Source of the DNA: Conus ventricosus
Lineage: Eukaryota > Mollusca > Gastropoda > Neogastropoda > Conidae
DNA length: 64,000 nt
NCBI GenBank assembly: GCA_018398815.1
Contig: JAFLJL010014879.1
Location: forward strand, 76,362 to 140,361
Direction of reading: 5' to 3'
Positions 23,937 through 34,906 of this stretch are shown in pieces. Position 1 is the first letter of the stretch. Every line of letters begins with the position of its first letter. The translations under genes were made by a program, and so were the position numbers. Below the pieces are notes generated by a model, which saw nothing but the letters and a program-made list of their open reading frames with translations, had not been told where the DNA came from and did not search any database.

Positions 23937-26900
23937 ATGAATCGATTACGCGTTCTTTCTTTAAACACACGAGGACTGAAAAACAGATTAAAAAGAACTG
24001 CAATGTTTTCATTGTTCAAACAACAGAAAATTGACATAGTTTGTCTTCAGGAAACACATATAACGGAAAGCGAAGCAAACTATTGGGAGAAACAATGGGG
24101 AGGGAAATTATTCTATCATAGTGGGACAGCTCATAGCAAAGGGCAAGTAATATTAATATCTAAACATTTCCAAGGAAATGTTGAACTTCAAAACTGCAGC
24201 GATAGAATAGTTGCCATCTCAATTAAGACGGAGAATAGGGAAGTCACACTGGTTAACGTGTATGCTCCTAATGAAACGCAGGAAAAAATTAGACTTTTCA
24301 AAAATTTACAAGACATATTATTAAATTGCAAATCGAAAAACTTATTGTGCATGGGAGACTTCAACACTGTTATGTGTAATAGTTTGGACATAATATCCGG
24401 TGAACGACACTGTGAAAAAGAAGTTACAAAATTAAACAAAATGGTTACAAACACTGGTTTGACAGATCTGTGGAGAGTGTTTCATGAGGAAGAAAAGGAG
24501 TATACTTGGTGCAGGCAAAATCCGTTTATTGCACGGAGGCTTGATTTTTGCTTTGCCAGCCAAGAACTGGCTGATAAGTGTGTTTCATGTGACATTATGT
24601 CTGTCGCCAATACGGATCATAGAGCAATAATTACTGAAATAAATGATAATGAATTCGTCAGAGGGCCTGGCTACTGGCGTTTTAATAACAGTTATCTGAA
24701 AGATGCCTTTTCGTTGGCAGAATGAATGTTGTATTAATAAAATGGATAGGTGAAAGTAAAGAAATGTTTGAGAAAACAGGGGATCAATGGGACTGGTGTA
24801 AATCAAAGATAAAACACTTTTGTATAGAGTATGGCAAATTTAGAGCACAAAACAAACGGAATGAACTTTTAGATTTGAAAAGTAAACTCCAGAAGATGGA
24901 TCAACTATGTGCAAATGATCCTGGTAATGAACAAAACCAAAGGAAGTTATAGAAATAAAGAAAAAACTTGAAATATTATCACTTGAAAAGGCTAGGGGAG
25001 CCCAAACAAGGGCAAGAACAAAGTGGGTAGAAGAAGGAGAAAAAAATACAAAATATTTCTTAGGCTTGGAAAAGGTTCGTGGTAACCAAAATGCAATGAC
25101 ACAAGTGCAAAAGGATAATGGTGAAATAATTACAAACCAGTCGGAAGTCTTGAAAGAAATTAAAGATTTCTACTCAGCGTTATATTCTAAATCGCCAGGA
25201 AGGAAGAGGGAATATGAAAGGAAAATTGAAAGAATTTATTCAGAATGAACCATTTACAAAATTAGAAGAAGAGTCTTTCACTTGTGAAGGTTTAATGAGT
25301 GTACAAGAGACAAGTCTAGCTTTAAAGCATTTGAAAAACGGATCAGCACCAGGTAGTGATGGTCTTACAACTGAATTTATGAAGTTTTTTCTGGATAATT
25401 ATAAGCGATGTTGTAACTGAATCATTCAACGAATCTTTCAGAGAGGGTGAAATGTCATACAGTCAGAAACAAGGCATTATTATACTTCTTCACAAGAGCC
25501 TTGACCTTCCAAGAGACAAAGTAAATAATTGGAGACCAATTACACTAACTAATATAGATTATAAAATACTAGCAAAGGCATTGGCGTTGAGACTGAATAA
25601 AGTTATTGATAAATTGATTAGCCATGATCAAGTAGGTTATCTGAAGGGTCGAAATATTTCGACAGTAATACGAACTATAGATGATGTCATCAACTATCTA
25701 AATGTAACCAAAAAGTGCGGATATCTATTAGCACTAGATTATCAAAAAGCGTTTGACTCTGTTTCTAAAGAATTTATGTTGCAAACTTTCGATATATTTG
25801 GGTTTGGGAACCAGTTCAAAAGATGGGTAAGTGTGATTACAACGAACACCGTCAGCAGCATAAATCATGGTGGCTGGATCTCGGAATCTTTCCCTGTGAA
25901 GTGTGGCATCAGGCAGGGCTGTCCTTTTTCACCTCTGGCTTTCATTTTAGGTGTTGAATTACTCGCAATAAAGATTCGGAACAGTAATATATCAGGAATT
26001 GATCTTCCCACTTTCAATAATGAATTGGTTAAGCTTAAAATAAAACAGCTGGCAGACGACACAACATTGTTTCTAAATAACAGAGATGACATGATAAAAG
26101 CACATGACATAATAAATGATTTCTCTGTTTTTTCTGGTCTCAAATTAAATGTGCAGAAAACAAAAGCAATGAGACTAGGGATGCAGAGGTTTGAAGACAA
26201 TTTGCCATTTATGTTAACTGAACAAATTAAAATACTGGGGATTTACTTTAAAAATAACCAAGCAGCAATAAACATAGAAGAAAATTGGTTAAAACGAATT
26301 GTAACAATGAATAAATTGATTAGAACATGGAGTAAGAGAGATTTAGGAATTTATGGGAAAATAGTTATAATAAAGTGTTTTTTGTTGAGTCAGTTTGTGT
26401 TTGTAATGCAGTCAATAGGTCTGCCAAAGCACGTTTTGACCACAATTAACAGAACCCTATATAAATTCTTATGGCAGAAGAAGAATTCAAACAAAAAAGC
26501 GTTTGAAAAGATAAAAAGAAAAATAATGGAAGCAGATATTAGTCAAGGAGGAGTCAAGATGGTAAACCTTTTTAAGATGCAAGATAGTTTCTATCTACAG
26601 TGGGTAGGAAGATTATTTACAGCCACAACCGATAACTGGAGCTATATCCCCAAGTGGCATCTGGATAAACTAACAAGTAACATGGGTGCTTTGATATAAA
26701 CTGTACATCGAGAATGCTGTCCCCCATTGTCAGATCAATAACCCATTTTGGCAAGAAGTTCTACACACACATTTAGATAACAAAACCCTAACCAAACAAA
26801 CTGATGTGTCACGACAAAACTTTCACAAACAGCTACTGTGGAACAATTCGCTTATAAAATATAAATGTCGCACTCTATTCTTTCCTTCCTGGAAAAGAGT

Positions 26901-27674
26901 AGGAATTGAAAGAATAAAGGATATTATTAAAGAAAATGAAAATAGAATGCTGAGTTCCGAAGAAATTCTGGAAAGAGTAGTACAAAACAGAGGAAATGTT
27001 CTTTTTGAATATAATGCTTTAATAAACTCAATACCTGCATCCTGGAAAAACTGGATACGTGAAAATCCTTGCCAAGAAGGGATACAGAATTACTTTGATT
27101 ACAGGGTCTACTGTATAAAGCCAAAACATATAAGGAAAATATTAACCGATAAAGGAAATACAACTGAAGACTTAAAGACGTGTGCTCATGGGTTTTGGCT
27201 TAGAAATCTGAACTTTGAAATAGACAAGGATTCATGGCTAATGGCACATGCTGCTACGAAAGAAACCAGATTAAGAGAGCTGCAGTGGAAAATTGTTCAT
27301 AATATATACCCAACAAATATTTTGTTACATAAAATGAAATTGGCAGAGGATAGTAACTGTTCCGTTTGTAGAACTGAAGTAGATTACATAGAGCACTTCT
27401 TTTTCAAATGTCCCCTGTGAAAGCATTTTGGAAGAAAATGGAAAGTTATGTTCATGGTCAGACAGGTATCCGCATAAATTTAGATCTTTTTGACATTCTG
27501 TTTGGAGTCAAGATAACTACCTGTGGAAACGATATCAATAATCAAAACATAATAAACCACACGATCTTAATCGGGAAAATGTGTGTTAGTATACAAAAGA
27601 AAACAAACGCAAATACACCATTACATATACTATTTGAACAACACGTGCAGTTTAGAGTATTGAAAACCAGATGA
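23937..27674 (+). pseudogene. LINE ORF2: apurinic endonuclease and reverse transcriptase (Tx1/L1 type)
   Basis: Carries out target-primed reverse transcription. The endonuclease domain is intact at 23,937-24,725: SLNTRGL, CLQETHI, VNVYAPN, GDFNTVM, and NTDHRAI at the end. The RT lies mainly at 25,452-26,699 with NWRPITLTN, DYQKAFDSV, GIRQGCPFSPLAF and the catalytic LADDTTLF box (~26,047-26,073, LADD instead of YADD). A C-terminal knuckle CSVCRTEVDYIEHFFFKCP is at 27,355-27,415 and the end is at 27,674. Frameshifts near 24,720, 24,950, 25,230, 25,410, 26,700 and 27,415 interrupt it. The superfamily call rests on the LADDTTLF box and the ORF1 type. Confidence 0.85.
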
Positions 27675-27739
27675 CACCCTCGACATATCTAGAAGTCGGT
27701 ACAGAAATACTGTATTAGACGGGTATTAAATATTTTATA

Positions 27740-27978
27740 GGCTGCAGATATATATATGTATGTGTGTGTATATGTATGTGTATGTATGTATGTATATGTA
27801 TGTGTATGTGTATGTATGTATGTATATGTGTATATATATATATATGTGTGTATATATGTGTATATATATGTGTGTGTATATGTATATGTACATATGTGTA
27901 TGTGTGTGTATATGTATATGTGTGTGTATATGTGTATGTATGTGTGTATGTGTATGTATATATATATATTGTATAGTG

Positions 27979-28062
<84 letters not shown>
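27740..28062. repeat. (TATG)n/(TG)n/(TA)n microsatellite in LINE 3' region
   Basis: Alternating TATG, TG and TA runs ending in a pure TA tract. Open frames across it are artefacts. Confidence 0.95.
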
Positions 28063-29163
28063 TTTATGAAATTAAAATGAATCTGGACAGGGGCACTCGC
28101 GCCTGTCTGTCTATCCCTCTATTTGCCTGTTTGTATGTATGTACTGTCTTTCTCTCTCTCAGTTGCTCTATGTATGTGTACTATTTATTCCTTGTGATAG
28201 CTGCCTGTTTTTGCTTAAAGAATTAATTGTGACAAAACGATCATTCCTAACGTCAGTCTTTGCATAACCCACGATTATTTTCCCAAGTACTAAAAGCTCG
28301 TCAAAGAAGGGAAGGGAGGGGAGTGGGGGAGAGAGGTGGGCTTGGGGGAGGGGGAGACCGGAGATTTGGGGAAGGGAGGGAGGGTGGGATGGACAGTGGG
28401 GAAGAGGGGAAGTGGATACAAAAAACAAAAACAAAAAACAAATACCCAACCTCTCACGCCTATTGTCACGCTTCTTGGCTTTCCTCATGCCTTCCTTGTG
28501 GACCCTTTCGTTTCGCTGCAGGCTGGCCGATTCGGGGAATAGCCAACTGGTGGGACGATTTGAAACAAACTCTACATACAACTCTATGATGCCGCCTCGT
28601 CCGTCTGTCTGTCTGTCTCTGTCTCTCTCTGTTTGTCTGGCTGTCTGTCTGCCTCTCTCTTTGGGAAAATCGAAAAAAAAAAAGAAAAAGAAAAAGAAAA
28701 TAATTAAGTATTAAGTCCTTTGTTTCATTTATGTTGTTCTCTTTGTATAAGCAGCACATGATCAGTGTGAGAGTGCCAGTACACCACACATTAGAACATT
28801 AACAAACCCAGACATTTTGTATCAAACACCAAAACACTAAAATCAGCAAGACTATGTCCATTTGTAAGAGAACATACAGACTACGCATGGTGTGAGAGGG
28901 ACTGCTTGGAGGAGGGAAAAAAAGGAAAAAAAGAAAAAAAAAGAAAAAGAAAAAGAAAAAAAAGAAAAAAAAAGAAAGAAACTAGTAGTGGAAATTACTT
29001 TTGGTTTTTTTGCTTTTTGTTTTTTTTTGGCAGATGAAGAGGACAGTGTGAAGCACCAAAAAATGAAGAGGGGATTTCGGCCTTAGGAAAAAAAAAAAAA
29101 AAAAAATCACCGCCTTAGGTGCTCCATTGATCCGATAACTGATGCCACAAAAAAAAAAAAAAA
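28063..29163 (+). other. 3' untranslated region of the LINE
   Basis: No gene. It holds a CTGT/CTCT-rich patch (28,590-28,660), G-rich and A-rich tracts (28,310-28,400; 28,915-28,985), then two poly(A) runs separated by 42 bp. Ending in poly(A) before the duplicated target confirms the element's 3' end. Confidence 0.6.
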
Positions 29164-29180
29164 AAAAATGAAAAAATAAT

Positions 29181-30076
29181 TTAGTATTCTACAAAGTCTA
29201 ATCTTTTCTTTCAATATTCAGCTGTGCATCAATTAATAAAAACAAATGTACATTAAGCGGTTTATCGGCTTCTTTTTCTTTCTCAATTTGAATGTTTACG
29301 TCTTTAACCGTTCTCCCACTTCCATGCAACTGATTATCCTCTGTTGACCTTAGGTCAATCCATAAACCGTATTTTGATGTTAAATAATCATCAAGCCTAA
29401 CACTGTGAAGGTGTAGATCTTTAGACGCAAGGTCTGCTGTTGGACTTCTGCCCTCCCACCCCCAAACAATTTTCTTATTTCGTCAAAATGATGATAAGGT
29501 CTAAGTCCGCTAGCATAGATTTGGTTAGGACTACCATCAATTGTACATTGTACTTTCGTTATTTTTGGATTAAAAAACTTTTCACTTGCTCTTGCGAATG
29601 GTTCTTCATCTTCACACAGCAATAAAATACCTTTAAGCGATTTTACTGCGACACTAAGATTAAAATTCCATATAGCGTCTGCCCTGCTTTTAGGGTATGT
29701 TGAATGATGACGCACGTTTTCGTAATATATTACTAATTGTGACTCATATTGTTGCTCAATCAGCCTTGCTAAATTATCTTTGCTAACAACATCAAACTCT
29801 AACGAGATGTCAGAAATGCTGTACTTTGCTTCGGTGTCTGTTGATCTGATAACACGTTTGTAGTCATTAAAAGTTAGTTCGTATGACAATCTGTCTTTTA
29901 ATGCCCCTTGAAGGTATGGGGCATGCGCTTTTAACAACTCAAAATCTAGGGGAATGGAAAAGCGATTTCCATACGCAAAATTTACAGCTAAAGCCTTTTG
30001 CTGCTTTTAGCATTTGGGTCGAGTTCGGCGTTTATTCTAAGTTTTAGTGCTTCTTCATTGCCAATTCCTTGAAACG
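29181..30076 (-). pseudogene. capsid-like protein of element A, 3' part (split by element B)
   Basis: This is the C-terminal two thirds of the gene whose 5' part lies at 45,452-45,821; element B sits between them. Frame 29,380-29,937 includes DRLSYELTFNDYKRV, YSISDISLEFDVVS and KITKVQCTIDG, all matching the homologue in element B (39,374-40,638). Further frameshifts occur toward the end (stop at 29,181). The function is discussed at the element B copy. The split at the aaacg duplication shows that this copy cannot make a full protein. Confidence 0.75.
30072..30076. other. target-site duplication of element B, left copy
   Basis: AAACG precedes the left AGAGAAC terminus and is repeated at 45,447-45,451. 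The undisturbed homologous site at 40,256-40,262 shows a single copy. Confidence 0.9.
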
Positions 30077-30233
30077 AGAGAACGTATAAATACCAATCCT
30101 GACTCACTTTCGCCCTCAAACCAGTTTTCGGGCGAAAGTGACCCAGGATTGGCATTTATACGTTCTCTGACAAGTAAGACTTCAATAACCAAAAAATAAC
30201 GATTATCTACAAACAGACATACTGTGTAGGATT
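30077..30233 (+). repeat. left TIR of element B with 92-bp terminal palindrome
   Basis: Matches the reverse complement of the right end. Positions 30,077-30,168 form a hairpin: an arm from AGAGAACGTATAAAT through CACTTTCGCCC pairs with its complement, leaving a ~13-nt loop. The inner part CATACTGTGTAGGATT is shared with element A. Confidence 0.93.
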
Positions 30234-30662
30234 ATTCTTCCCACAGCAGTGGCTGAACGCATAGAGTACTGTAGGGGAAAAGCATCAGTTGCTGAACACG
30301 CCCGACCTATCTAAGGACTTCGCACTATCAGAATACTGCAGAGACCCGCCATTAGGTTGAAACCTGATCACTTAATTTATGCTAGGGCCTTACGACCGGT
30401 GCAGACAAGAGGGCTTCGTTTACACAGAACACAGCACACAGTCAATTAGTTGTCAATGACGACGACACCCAAACAATGCTACATACCTTCTTCACGTCTA
30501 TGTTGGCAGTATGTGCTTGTTATTTTTCTGTTGGCGTGTGTACGTTTGGGTGCGTTAACTGTGCTGGTAAACAAACGGGTTAGTTAAAATGGTAAATAAA
30601 TATTCGAGAGAAAAGATAATCTTACCTGTTATTTCCATTCTTCGGCGCGAGTAGGGTTATTT
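30234..30662. other. subterminal non-coding region of element B
   Basis: Contains the shortened pair of CAGTGGCTGAACGC / CAGTTGCTGAACAC repeats (30,244-30,303) and CGCACTATCAGA, which is also present in element A (~12,837). No gene seen before the DUF3102-like gene. Confidence 0.5.
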
Positions 30663-31455
30663 TTACTTCCAAGCTGGCTTCATGGCGGGATTCTCTTGAA
30701 GTGCAGATTTTATTTTGGTGGTGAGAGAGATGGCTTCTGAAATTGTTATTGCTAGTTTTGAAAGTTGCTTGTACTTTCCAAACAGGCGTGTAGTTCTCCT
30801 CAGTTTATTTATCCATCTGAGAGAATGCTGCAAGTGGGATTCTACAAAGTTACAAAAATTTCTTCTGTTCAATTCACACAGCCTTTCTAAACCACTTGCC
30901 ATATGCTAGATAGCTTCTTAGATTTTGATTTTCCTTCAATTCAAGGATTGTTTGACTTTTGGCGATGATTGTTTCTACTTCTTCAACAGTTTTGCTTTCA
31001 TCATACTCTGGAATTGCATTCAGTGTGTTTTCAACTAACAGCCTGTCTTCAACCTTCGAAAATCTTAGTTTTTCTAACAGATTTTTTCCTGATAAGTGTA
31101 TAAGCTTTTCACGTTTTCTTTTCCGCCTTGTCTGAAAGACAGCAGCAGGTTGCTTTGGCAACTGATTTTTATGTTCTTTGTTGTAACGTTCTGCCTCTTT
31201 AATTCCTCTTTGCTTCAAAACAGATTGCACTTCTTTCCAATGTTGTTGAATAGCAGCATAATAGTCAAGGTGCTGTTGAATTCTATTATTGTATTCGTCT
31301 ATAGGTTCACCAGCGACTTCATCTTCCCAATCAATAGTTAAGTCTTCTTCATCATCACTGATCACAATTGTTTCTATTTCTTGGCTAAGTCCTGTTGATT
31401 GCTCTGGTTTTATTTCTCTAAGTAAGTCAGACTCCTGGGAACTCTCGGATTCCAT
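30663..31455 (-). pseudogene. DUF3102-like protein of element B (inverted relative to A)
   Basis: Starts MESESSQESDLL at 31,455. An acidic N-terminus (SDDEEDLTIDWEDE), a basic RRKRKREK patch and then the block GKWFRKA near the frameshift at ~30,895. The rest (30,663-30,902) continues with NFVESHL, an Arg-rich helix and LAITISEA. These blocks line up in order with those of element A's 13,103-13,804 gene, so the two are homologues despite very low overall similarity and opposite strands. The acidic and basic patches suit a nuclear DNA-binding protein. DUF3102 resemblance is by eye. Confidence 0.6.
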
Positions 31456-31749
31456 CTAATTGTACACTTTCTATAACAATTTGTAGACACAAAACTTAAC
31501 CGTCTTCTCCCCACTCGATCAGAGAACACACTGTGCTGTTGGCCGCTCTCCAAAACCGGGTGCTGTTGGTTGCGCTCCAAAACAGGGCTTGAAGGGCCCA
31601 CTTGGGCATTGAGCCAAGCGTCCTAGGCAGAGGTGGGATAAACAGTTGGACAACGTCACTGTTTGGCAAGCCTTGTCTGGTAATTAGAAACTTGATCCTA
31701 CATAGAACCCCCCTGTGTGTATGTGCGTGTGTGATCCAGATCATGCCCT
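31456..31749. other. region between DUF3102-like gene and iterons of element B
   Basis: No gene recognised. Open frames here have no motif and no counterpart in element A. Confidence 0.4.
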
Positions 31750-31980
31750 GAGTCACCCAAGTCCTTAATTAAGTCGCCCAAGTCCTTAATTAAGTTCTTG
31801 ATCAAGTTACCCCAAGGTTTTAATTAAGTTGTTAATTAAGTTCTTAATTAAGTCACCTCTCAAGTCATTCACAAGTTCTTAATAAGTTCTTGATCAAGTT
31901 CTTACCCAAGTTAACCTAAGATCATAACTAAGTCATCCTCTAAGTACAGCCAAGTTCTTATTTAAGTTATCTTATAATTA
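31750..31980. repeat. iteron-like palindromic array of element B
   Basis: Dense repeats of AAGTTCTTAATTAAGT type, with perfect palindromes CTTAATTAAG and CTTGATCAAG. The right third (ACCTAAGATCATAACTAAGT onward) is almost identical to element A's array, the left two thirds differ. It precedes the minus-strand small-gene cluster as in A. Confidence 0.75.
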
Positions 31981-31995
31981 TCAAAAAAATACAAT

Positions 31996-32226
31996 CTATG
32001 TTTTTATCTTAAATAGTAAATGTCTAATATAGTACACACACGCCTCAAAAAACGCGTCATCGCTGAGAATATCTTGCTCGGCGTTCTCTGCGCGAGATCG
32101 GCCAGCATAGATCTTAATGAGTTCTTACATCCTAAGCAACCGCATGATTACATTCTGGTCTATGGAAATGTCTTTTATAGATTCCATGTCTTTATTTATT
32201 GACTTTATCATTTTATAATACGCCAT
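31996..32226 (-). pseudogene. small cysteine-containing protein, element B copy, frameshifted
   Basis: Homologue of 14,823-15,065. The start MAYYKM-like region and the CLGCKN block are recognisable but single-base deletions (near 32,120, 32,145 and 32,155) shift the frame. Confidence 0.5.
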
Positions 32227-32269
32227 GATTTATTTTTATTAAAAAAATTTAAATTAAGTTCTTAAAATA

Positions 32270-32386
32270 TTATTGCATTATAAATGGATCAAATGATGCT
32301 TTGTTGTTGGCGGTTTTTGGCGTGTAGTTGTCTTTTTCTGTATTTAGCGGTTCAGATTTTTTGATTGCTTTTGTTTCTGTTGCCAT
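32270..32386 (-). CDS. tiny conserved protein (38 aa)
   Basis: Intact 38-codon frame starting MATETKAIKK and ending SFDPFIMQ, in the same place and strand as the frameshifted copy in element A (15,105-15,227). Too short to classify. Matching ends (FDPF) in both elements are the evidence. It lies between the cysteine protein and the GRVAAGK-type protein, so it may share their transcript. Confidence 0.45.
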   Translation of the reverse strand: MATETKAIKKSEPLNTEKDNYTPKTANNKASFDPFIMQ

Positions 32387-32399
32387 TGTGTATATATTT

Positions 32400-32770
32400 T
32401 ATAACCGTAATAACTGCCCCCAACAGCAGCAATGGCGCCAAAAATGGCAACAGTTTTTTAAGTTCAATATTCCATGAAGACTTTGGTGCTGTAGGTCTTG
32501 TATCACATGGAGTTTTTTATAGCGGGCATTGAATCAACTGTTCTGGCGCTGGCGGTGTTATGTTTTCCATGATGAGTTATATTCTGTAACATTATTTTTT
32601 GTCTGTTCCACTCTGCTAATTTTTTTCTGCTTTAAACACGCCCAGGATGAGGATGCTTTTCACTGCCCCACCTGATTCAGTGTTTTCTGATTCTGCTGAT
32701 TTTCTGGCTTGGTTACTTTCTCCACCTGATTCAATGTTTCCTGGTTCTGATGATTTTCCAGCTCGTTCAT
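32400..32770 (-). pseudogene. GRVAAGK-motif membrane protein, element B copy
   Basis: Starts MNELENHQNQ at 32,770. The basic block (HPGRV, then KKLAEWNRQ) is present but interrupted by stops and shifts near 32,645-32,665. The membrane segment near 32,400-32,450 is also out of frame. Function unknown, as for the copy in element A. Confidence 0.5.
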
Positions 32771-32836
32771 TTTGAAGGGAAACAAAATCTATATGATTAA
32801 AAGTTATTAATCCCATGATTAATGGCGATAACAATG

Positions 32837-33235
32837 TTCCAAATCTGTAGTATAGATCACACCCTAGAGACTCTAATGACTTTGTTAAAACTGGATCTTG
32901 CGTTAAATCATACGTAAGATCTTGTTCAGAATCAATGGGAGCAAATCTACTGACTAGTTAGTGTACAAACTAAGAGCCGTATTGCCCCACACTTTTTACC
33001 ATTCTCGACCCCAGCTGCGTTCATACTGTTATGATACTTATTAATGTCTTGCGGCGACATCTGTTGAATCTGTTCTATGCTGAATTCAGTTCCGAGAACT
33101 GTTTTGTTTTTCCACATGCTGCCAAGAATACAGCCTTTCCTTTTTGGGCATAATAGCTTGATCATTAACTTGGTCATTTATAAGTTCAGGAAGGTTTAGG
33201 CTGCCTTGTAGCTGTAGCAGATCATCACTGTTCAT
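32837..33235 (-). pseudogene. conserved hypothetical protein, element B copy
   Basis: Homologue of 15,665-16,055, starting MNSDDLLQL at 33,235. It shares IEQIQQMSPQDI (about 33,045-33,080). Frameshifts occur near 33,130, 33,020 and 32,955. The stop used in A (CTATATTAA) reads CTATACTAC here, so the frame runs on toward 32,616 into the next gene's region. Confidence 0.5.
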
Positions 33236-33271
33236 GTTTTTTATTAATTATAATTATTTATTTTCTAAAAA

Positions 33272-33494
33272 ATGAGCACCGAAAAACTGTACTACCTTGT
33301 ATACCATTCTGCTGTTATTGGAGGTCTAAGTGTAGGATACTCAATGCTTGGTAAAGCTTGTTAGAATTAAACAGCAGATCTTGGCAAACTAGACTTTGAG
33401 GATTCAGCAAGCTAATTGCTATCATTGGCAGCTCGGTTGCTACGAAAGATTTTCTAGTTAAGCAAGAATAATTCCAGACAGTATAAATATGTAA
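33272..33494 (+). pseudogene. two-helix membrane protein, element B copy
   Basis: Homologue of the intact 16,091-16,321 gene. Small deletions near 33,287, 33,355, 33,412 and 33,428 shift the frame. Start and stop positions are conserved. Confidence 0.5.
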
Positions 33495-33516
33495 ATAAAA
33501 AATACATTTATAAAAA

Positions 33517-33924
33517 ATGGCTTCACTCGTAATGATGATAGGTGGCGCTGTGGTGAATGCGCTTGCTTTTAGCGGAAGTAATTTCGCATTTAGTAAACTG
33601 CGGGATGACGGCGAGAGAAAAAGACATAACAAAGCTATGGAGCAACTAGCAGCTGCACAAGACGCCTATGAAAAGCAGAGACTTGAGCAGTTAGATTTTA
33701 TTAATGACACACTGAAAAAACAGGGGCATGCAGCTTACATATTTAAAGATGTTGATCAAGCAATAAAACAATATTATCTAGTAACAGGCAAACCAATCCA
33801 GACATTGCCCCCACCAAAATTCAGTGACTTTTATCAACCATCAGAAAAACAAAAGATGCAAGAAATCGCGTTTATTGCCTTTGGTATGACCGTCGTGTAT
33901 TTTGTTGCACATAATATTGGCTGA
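33517..33924 (+). CDS. conserved membrane/coiled-coil protein (135 aa), intact copy
   Basis: A complete frame starting MASLVMMIGGAVVNAL. Hydrophobic N-terminus (residues 1-20), charged helix (25-65: RDDGERKRHNKAMEQ onward), a proline turn LPPPKFSDFY (~97-106) and a C-terminal hydrophobic helix (IAFIAFGMTVVYFVAHNIG). It would sit in or against a membrane by both ends. It is one of the few intact genes in either element and precedes the integrase by 8 bp, so they are probably co-transcribed. No family name known to me. Confidence 0.7.
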   Translation: MASLVMMIGGAVVNALAFSGSNFAFSKLRDDGERKRHNKAMEQLAAAQDAYEKQRLEQLDFINDTLKKQGHAAYIFKDVDQAIKQYYLVTGKPIQTLPPPKFSDFYQPSEKQKMQEIAFIAFGMTVVYFVAHNIG

Positions 33925-33932
33925 TATTATAA

Positions 33933-34876
33933 ATGAACAAATTTATTATTCGCCCAAAGGATATTGGAAGGGTATCCAGCAATACAAAAGCTAAGCCAAG
34001 CGGCAGGTGTCAGTGAACAAACAGCAAAGGAATGGTTATCTAACAAGCAATTTGGCAAATTTATTTACCAGCGCCTAGACGAATACAGAGACCGCACTTT
34101 GTGAACACAACTCCAAACGAGACCCATCAAATGGACCTTCTATATTTACCCTCTGATACGATTAGACGAAAAAGATTTAAGTACGCACTCACAGTCATTG
34201 ACATAGCTTCAAGATATAAAGATGCGGAACCATTAACACAAAAGAGTGCTTCTGCTGTTGCTGTTGCCATATCAGCTGATATACCAACGAGGCCCACTAA
34301 CTTTCCCTCGCATGATTCAAGTCGATGATGGAAAAGAATTTAAAGGGCAAGTGAATCAATTATTGTTAAAACATAGAGTTACCATTAAAGAGGCATTCCA
34401 GGAGTTCACGGATCACAGGCTTTGGTTGAAAACTTTAACAAACAGTTAGCTGAAAGACTTTTCTCCTACCAGTATCACAGAGAGCTGATTGACAATTCTC
34501 GCAACACAGAATGGGTTAGAAGACTGCCTCAGTTTTGCGCGCAATGAATAATGAAGAATTTAAAGGGCTAAAACCAGTACAAGCAATCAAAAGAAAAACA
34601 ATAAATGTTGCTGAAGGAGAGTCTTCATCCAGCAAACTATTGCCGTTTGGTTTGAAAGTAAGGTACCTTTATTTACGGGGGAAGCAGAAGGGGACACTCG
34701 CATCAGGGCAACAGATCCAGTTTGGAGTGTTGATCCATATGAAATAAAAAGAATTGTAAAAATGAATCGCCCGTGTATTATTTACGAGAAACTGACACAA
34801 CAAAAACATCCGGCTCCTCAAGATCTTTTGTGAAGGAAGAACTGCAGATAATCCCCCAGACACAGTTCCGCTTTAA
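33933..34876 (+). pseudogene. retroviral-type integrase, element B copy
   Basis: Same architecture as 16,755-17,703: HQMDLLYLP (~34,128), QVDDGKEFKG (~34,318) and the Glu-bearing VENF block (~34,425). It is broken by several one-base changes (near 33,940, 34,045, 34,270, 34,390, 34,533, 34,678, 34,770 and 34,855). The C-terminal LKVRYLYL strand is recognisable at ~34,655. Confidence 0.85.
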
Positions 34877-34906
34877 TTAATTTACGTAAATATATTTGAG
34901 TTTAAA

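Larger units (their letters stand above)
22198..29163 (+). mobile_element. near full-length Tx1/L1-superfamily LINE inserted in element A
   Basis: About 7 kb: a 5' UTR (to 22,489), ORF1 with zinc knuckles, ORF2 with apurinic endonuclease and reverse transcriptase, a long microsatellite-filled 3' region, and a double poly(A) tail (29,083-29,106 and 29,149-29,168). It is flanked by an A-rich duplication and separates two adjacent viral genes that are contiguous in element B, so it inserted after element A. ORFs carry frameshifts. Confidence 0.85.
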
